64,000 bases of DNA from Nocardia colli (GTDB lineage Bacteria > Actinomycetota > Actinomycetes > Mycobacteriales > Mycobacteriaceae): the NCBI RefSeq assembly GCF_008704205.1, contig NZ_VXLC01000015.1, positions 310,001-374,000 of the forward strand. Reading direction: 5' to 3'. Each line of letters starts with the position of its first letter. Within the stretch, counting starts at the first letter, position 1. The notes below the pieces were generated by a model. It saw nothing but the letters and a program-made list of their open reading frames with translations. It was not told where the DNA came from and did not search any database. Below, piece by piece: positions 62,452 to 64,000 of the stretch. Position numbers and translations under genes: made by a program.

Positions 62452-63159
62452 ATGTCCGTCGCCATGTCATCGACCGTTCGCCGGCGTTGGTGGTGGTTCC
62501 TGTGGGGCCTGCTGGTCGTGTTCGCGATCGGTATCGCGGCCTTCTTCGTGACCCCGTACCTGATGGGCAGTTCGACCGTGCCCATCGACCGGAGCATCGT
62601 GGGGTACTACCTGAGCCTGGTGGTGCACGCGGTGCCCGCCGGCCTGGCGTTGATCATCGGGCCGTGGCAGTTCGTGCCACAGCTGCGGGCGCGCTTTCCG
62701 AAGTGGCACCGGATGGCCGGCCGGGTGTACCTGATCTCGGTCGTGGCGGCCGCTGCCGCAGCGTCGTATGCCGCCGCGGTGACGCCGAGTGGTTTCGCGT
62801 TGCAGGTCGCGTTCTACATGCTGGTGGTGGCATGGTTGTATACGGCCACGCAGGGCTATCGAACGATTCGGCGCGGTCAGGTGCAGCTGCACCGGATCTG
62901 GATGATCCGCAACTACGCGTTGACCTTTGCCGCCGTCACGCTGCGGTTGTATCTGCTGGCCGGCACACAACTGGCGAAAGTCATTCCGTCACTGGAGTAT
63001 CGGGATATCTATACCGCGAGCGCGTGGGCGTCCCTACTGGGCAACGTGTTGGTCGCGGAGTACTTCATCATCCACGCCACCCTGGACCCTCTGGTCCGCC
63101 GGAAGCGGGCCAGCACCGCGGTCGCCGGCGCGCCGCAGTCACTGAGCCGAGCCCGCTGA
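62452..63159 (+). CDS. DUF2306 membrane protein
   Basis: A 235-residue membrane protein from ATG at 62452. About six hydrophobic helices are seen, with the DUF2306 features WQFVPQLRARFPKWHRMAGRVYLI, VQLHRIWMIRNYALTFAAVTLRLYL and conserved histidines that could bind heme or metal. Function unknown. It follows the SDR gene by 35 bases and may share its transcript. Confidence 0.85.
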   Translation: MSVAMSSTVRRRWWWFLWGLLVVFAIGIAAFFVTPYLMGSSTVPIDRSIVGYYLSLVVHAVPAGLALIIGPWQFVPQLRARFPKWHRMAGRVYLISVVAAAAAASYAAAVTPSGFALQVAFYMLVVAWLYTATQGYRTIRRGQVQLHRIWMIRNYALTFAAVTLRLYLLAGTQLAKVIPSLEYRDIYTASAWASLLGNVLVAEYFIIHATLDPLVRRKRASTAVAGAPQSLSRAR

Positions 63160-63170
63160 TCGCCGGACAG

Positions 63171-63419
63171 CTACTGCCCGTCCACAGCGAGCGTTCCGAA
63201 CCGACTGACGTTCGCGTGATTGTGCCCGTCCGCGCTGGTGATCACGACCTCGGTCGGATTGGTCAGGGCGATGCAACAGAAATTATCCCCGTCTCGCTGA
63301 ACGGTTACCGACAGCAGACGCCGATGCTTGCTCTGCTGCCACTCCTCCATTGCGTCGTACAGCCCTCGCATAGAAGGATTTTCGAAGTAGACGAGATTGT
63401 GCTTGTTGATATCCGACAT
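63171..63419 (-). CDS. small hypothetical protein
   Basis: An 82-residue soluble protein from ATG at 63419 (MSDINKHNLVYFENPS), with GGAG upstream. It contains MRGLYDAMEEWQQSKHRRLLSVTVQRDGDNFCCIALTNP and has no recognised domain. It converges with the DUF2306 gene. Confidence 0.6.
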   Translation of the reverse strand: MSDINKHNLVYFENPSMRGLYDAMEEWQQSKHRRLLSVTVQRDGDNFCCIALTNPTEVVITSADGHNHANVSRFGTLAVDGQ

Positions 63420-63527
63420 GAGCCCGGTCTCCATTCGTGCCGACGGGAGCTTTGCGACACCACTCCGGTATCCATCGTAGGCCGTCGCAAAAAGCTCTCT
63501 ACCGCAAGATGTTTCGTTCGGCAGTGC

Positions 63528-64000
63528 TCAGATCCCCAGCCGCACCGGAAGTCCGGTGAGGGTGGGGAAGCCGAATTTGTGGTGCCAATCCAGGTCGGCA
63601 TAGGGGCGGGCGAGTCGCAGGTGGGGGAAGCGCTGGAGGAGGGCGGAGAAGGCGACCGTTGCCTCCATGCGTGCGAGGGGTGCGCCGACGCAGAAGTGGG
63701 CGCCGTGGCCGAAACTCAGGTGTTGAGCGGCGTCGCGGCCGATGTCGAGGCGATCCGGGTCGGTGAACTGCGACGGGTCGTGGTTGGCGGCGGCGACGGC
63801 GATGTGCACGAATTCGCCTGCGGGGATTTCTGTATCGCCGATCTGCACCGGTTCGGCGGTGTAGCGGATGGTGGAGAAATGGATCGGGCCGTCGAAGCGC
63901 AAGAATTCTTCCACGGCCGCCGGTAGCGCTGAAGGGTTGGCGCGCAAGGTTTGGGACAGTGCATCGTCGCGCAATAGTGCGAGCGTTCCGGTGGTCAAGA
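63528..64000 (-). CDS. cytochrome P450, 5' end beyond the window
   Basis: Only the C-terminal third is present. The heme loop (LSFGHGAHFCVGAPLAR) is complete, preceded by AVEEFLRFDGP (ExxR region) and IPAGEFVHIAVAAANHDP, all typical of actinobacterial CYP105/107-like enzymes. The I-helix and N-terminus lie to the right of the window. It is about 15 kb from the cluster, with core-type genes between, so it is probably separate. Confidence 0.9.
   Translation of the reverse strand, partial: LTTGTLALLRDDALSQTLRANPSALPAAVEEFLRFDGPIHFSTIRYTAEPVQIGDTEIPAGEFVHIAVAAANHDPSQFTDPDRLDIGRDAAQHLSFGHGAHFCVGAPLARMEATVAFSALLQRFPHLRLARPYADLDWHHKFGFPTLTGLPVRLGI

Noticed and set aside
1..64000. CRISPR arrays, tRNA/rRNA genes, insertion sequences
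   Set aside because: No regularly spaced repeats, no transposase motifs and no tRNA-like or rRNA-like stretches were found on reading.

Overview
The window is GC-rich actinomycete DNA, most likely from Nocardia or a close relative in the Mycobacteriales. The housekeeping flank (polA, an ATP-dependent DNA ligase of LigB type, an efeUOB iron-uptake operon with an IdeR-like box, a mycofactocin-style SDR) and the GTG/TTG starts fit this. The genus is inferred from gene content, not from a marker gene.

Positions 1 to about 48 kb are most of a large biosynthetic gene cluster that starts left of the window. It combines four parts. (1) NRPS parts: a C-(degenerate A)-T-TE terminal protein, a free-standing proline-like A domain, a C-T-C protein, an A-T-O-methyltransferase fusion, a C-A-T module, an acyl-ligase-KR-T loading-type protein, a free carrier protein, MbtH and three type II thioesterases. 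(2) One iterative-type PKS (KS-AT-DH-KR-ACP) resembling the bacterial synthases of aromatic acids (6-methylsalicylate or naphthoate type). (3) A complete amino-group-carrier-protein (LysW) pathway: LysW, LysX-, LysZ-, LysY- and LysK-like enzymes plus a split transketolase and a DegT aminotransferase. This gene combination is known from vazabitide, ficellomycin and azinomycin biosynthesis, where glutamate on LysW becomes (2S,6R)-diamino-(5R,7)-dihydroxyheptanoate (DADH), the precursor of the 1-azabicyclo[3.1.0]hexane aziridine. (4) A sulfotransferase next to two unusual overlapping genes of unassigned function, matching the logic of sulfate activation followed by aziridine closure, plus tailoring oxidases (two P450s, a 2-oxoglutarate oxygenase, two acyl-CoA-dehydrogenase-like proteins), a membrane O-acyltransferase and a double-domain methyltransferase.

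Layout: 2-7441 (+) terminal NRPS, A domain and methyltransferase; 7705-12410 (-) P450 and C-T-C; 12574-24290 (+) A-T-OMT, TE, C-A-T, TE and AL-KR-T; 24393-29309 (-) acyltransferase, carrier, transketolase pair and aminotransferase; 29669-39418 (+) LysW, LysY, LysZ, LysK, SDR, MbtH and PKS; 39722-47977 (+) tightly overlapping tailoring operon (2OG oxygenase, two unassigned genes, LysX, sulfotransferase, P450, TE, two ACADs); 48331-48831 (-) a small HTH protein, the only regulator candidate seen. Convergent blocks are separated by strong hairpins.

From about 50 kb rightwards the DNA looks like core chromosome: polA, ligB, an MFS transporter, a RidA protein, a membrane protein, efeU-efeO-efeB, small hypothetical genes, an SDR, a DUF2306 protein and a P450 cut by the window end. 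My reading is a hybrid aromatic polyketide-peptide carrying a DADH-derived, probably aziridine-forming residue, related in logic but not in detailed module layout to azinomycin. No database search was possible, so family names rest on motifs read by eye.
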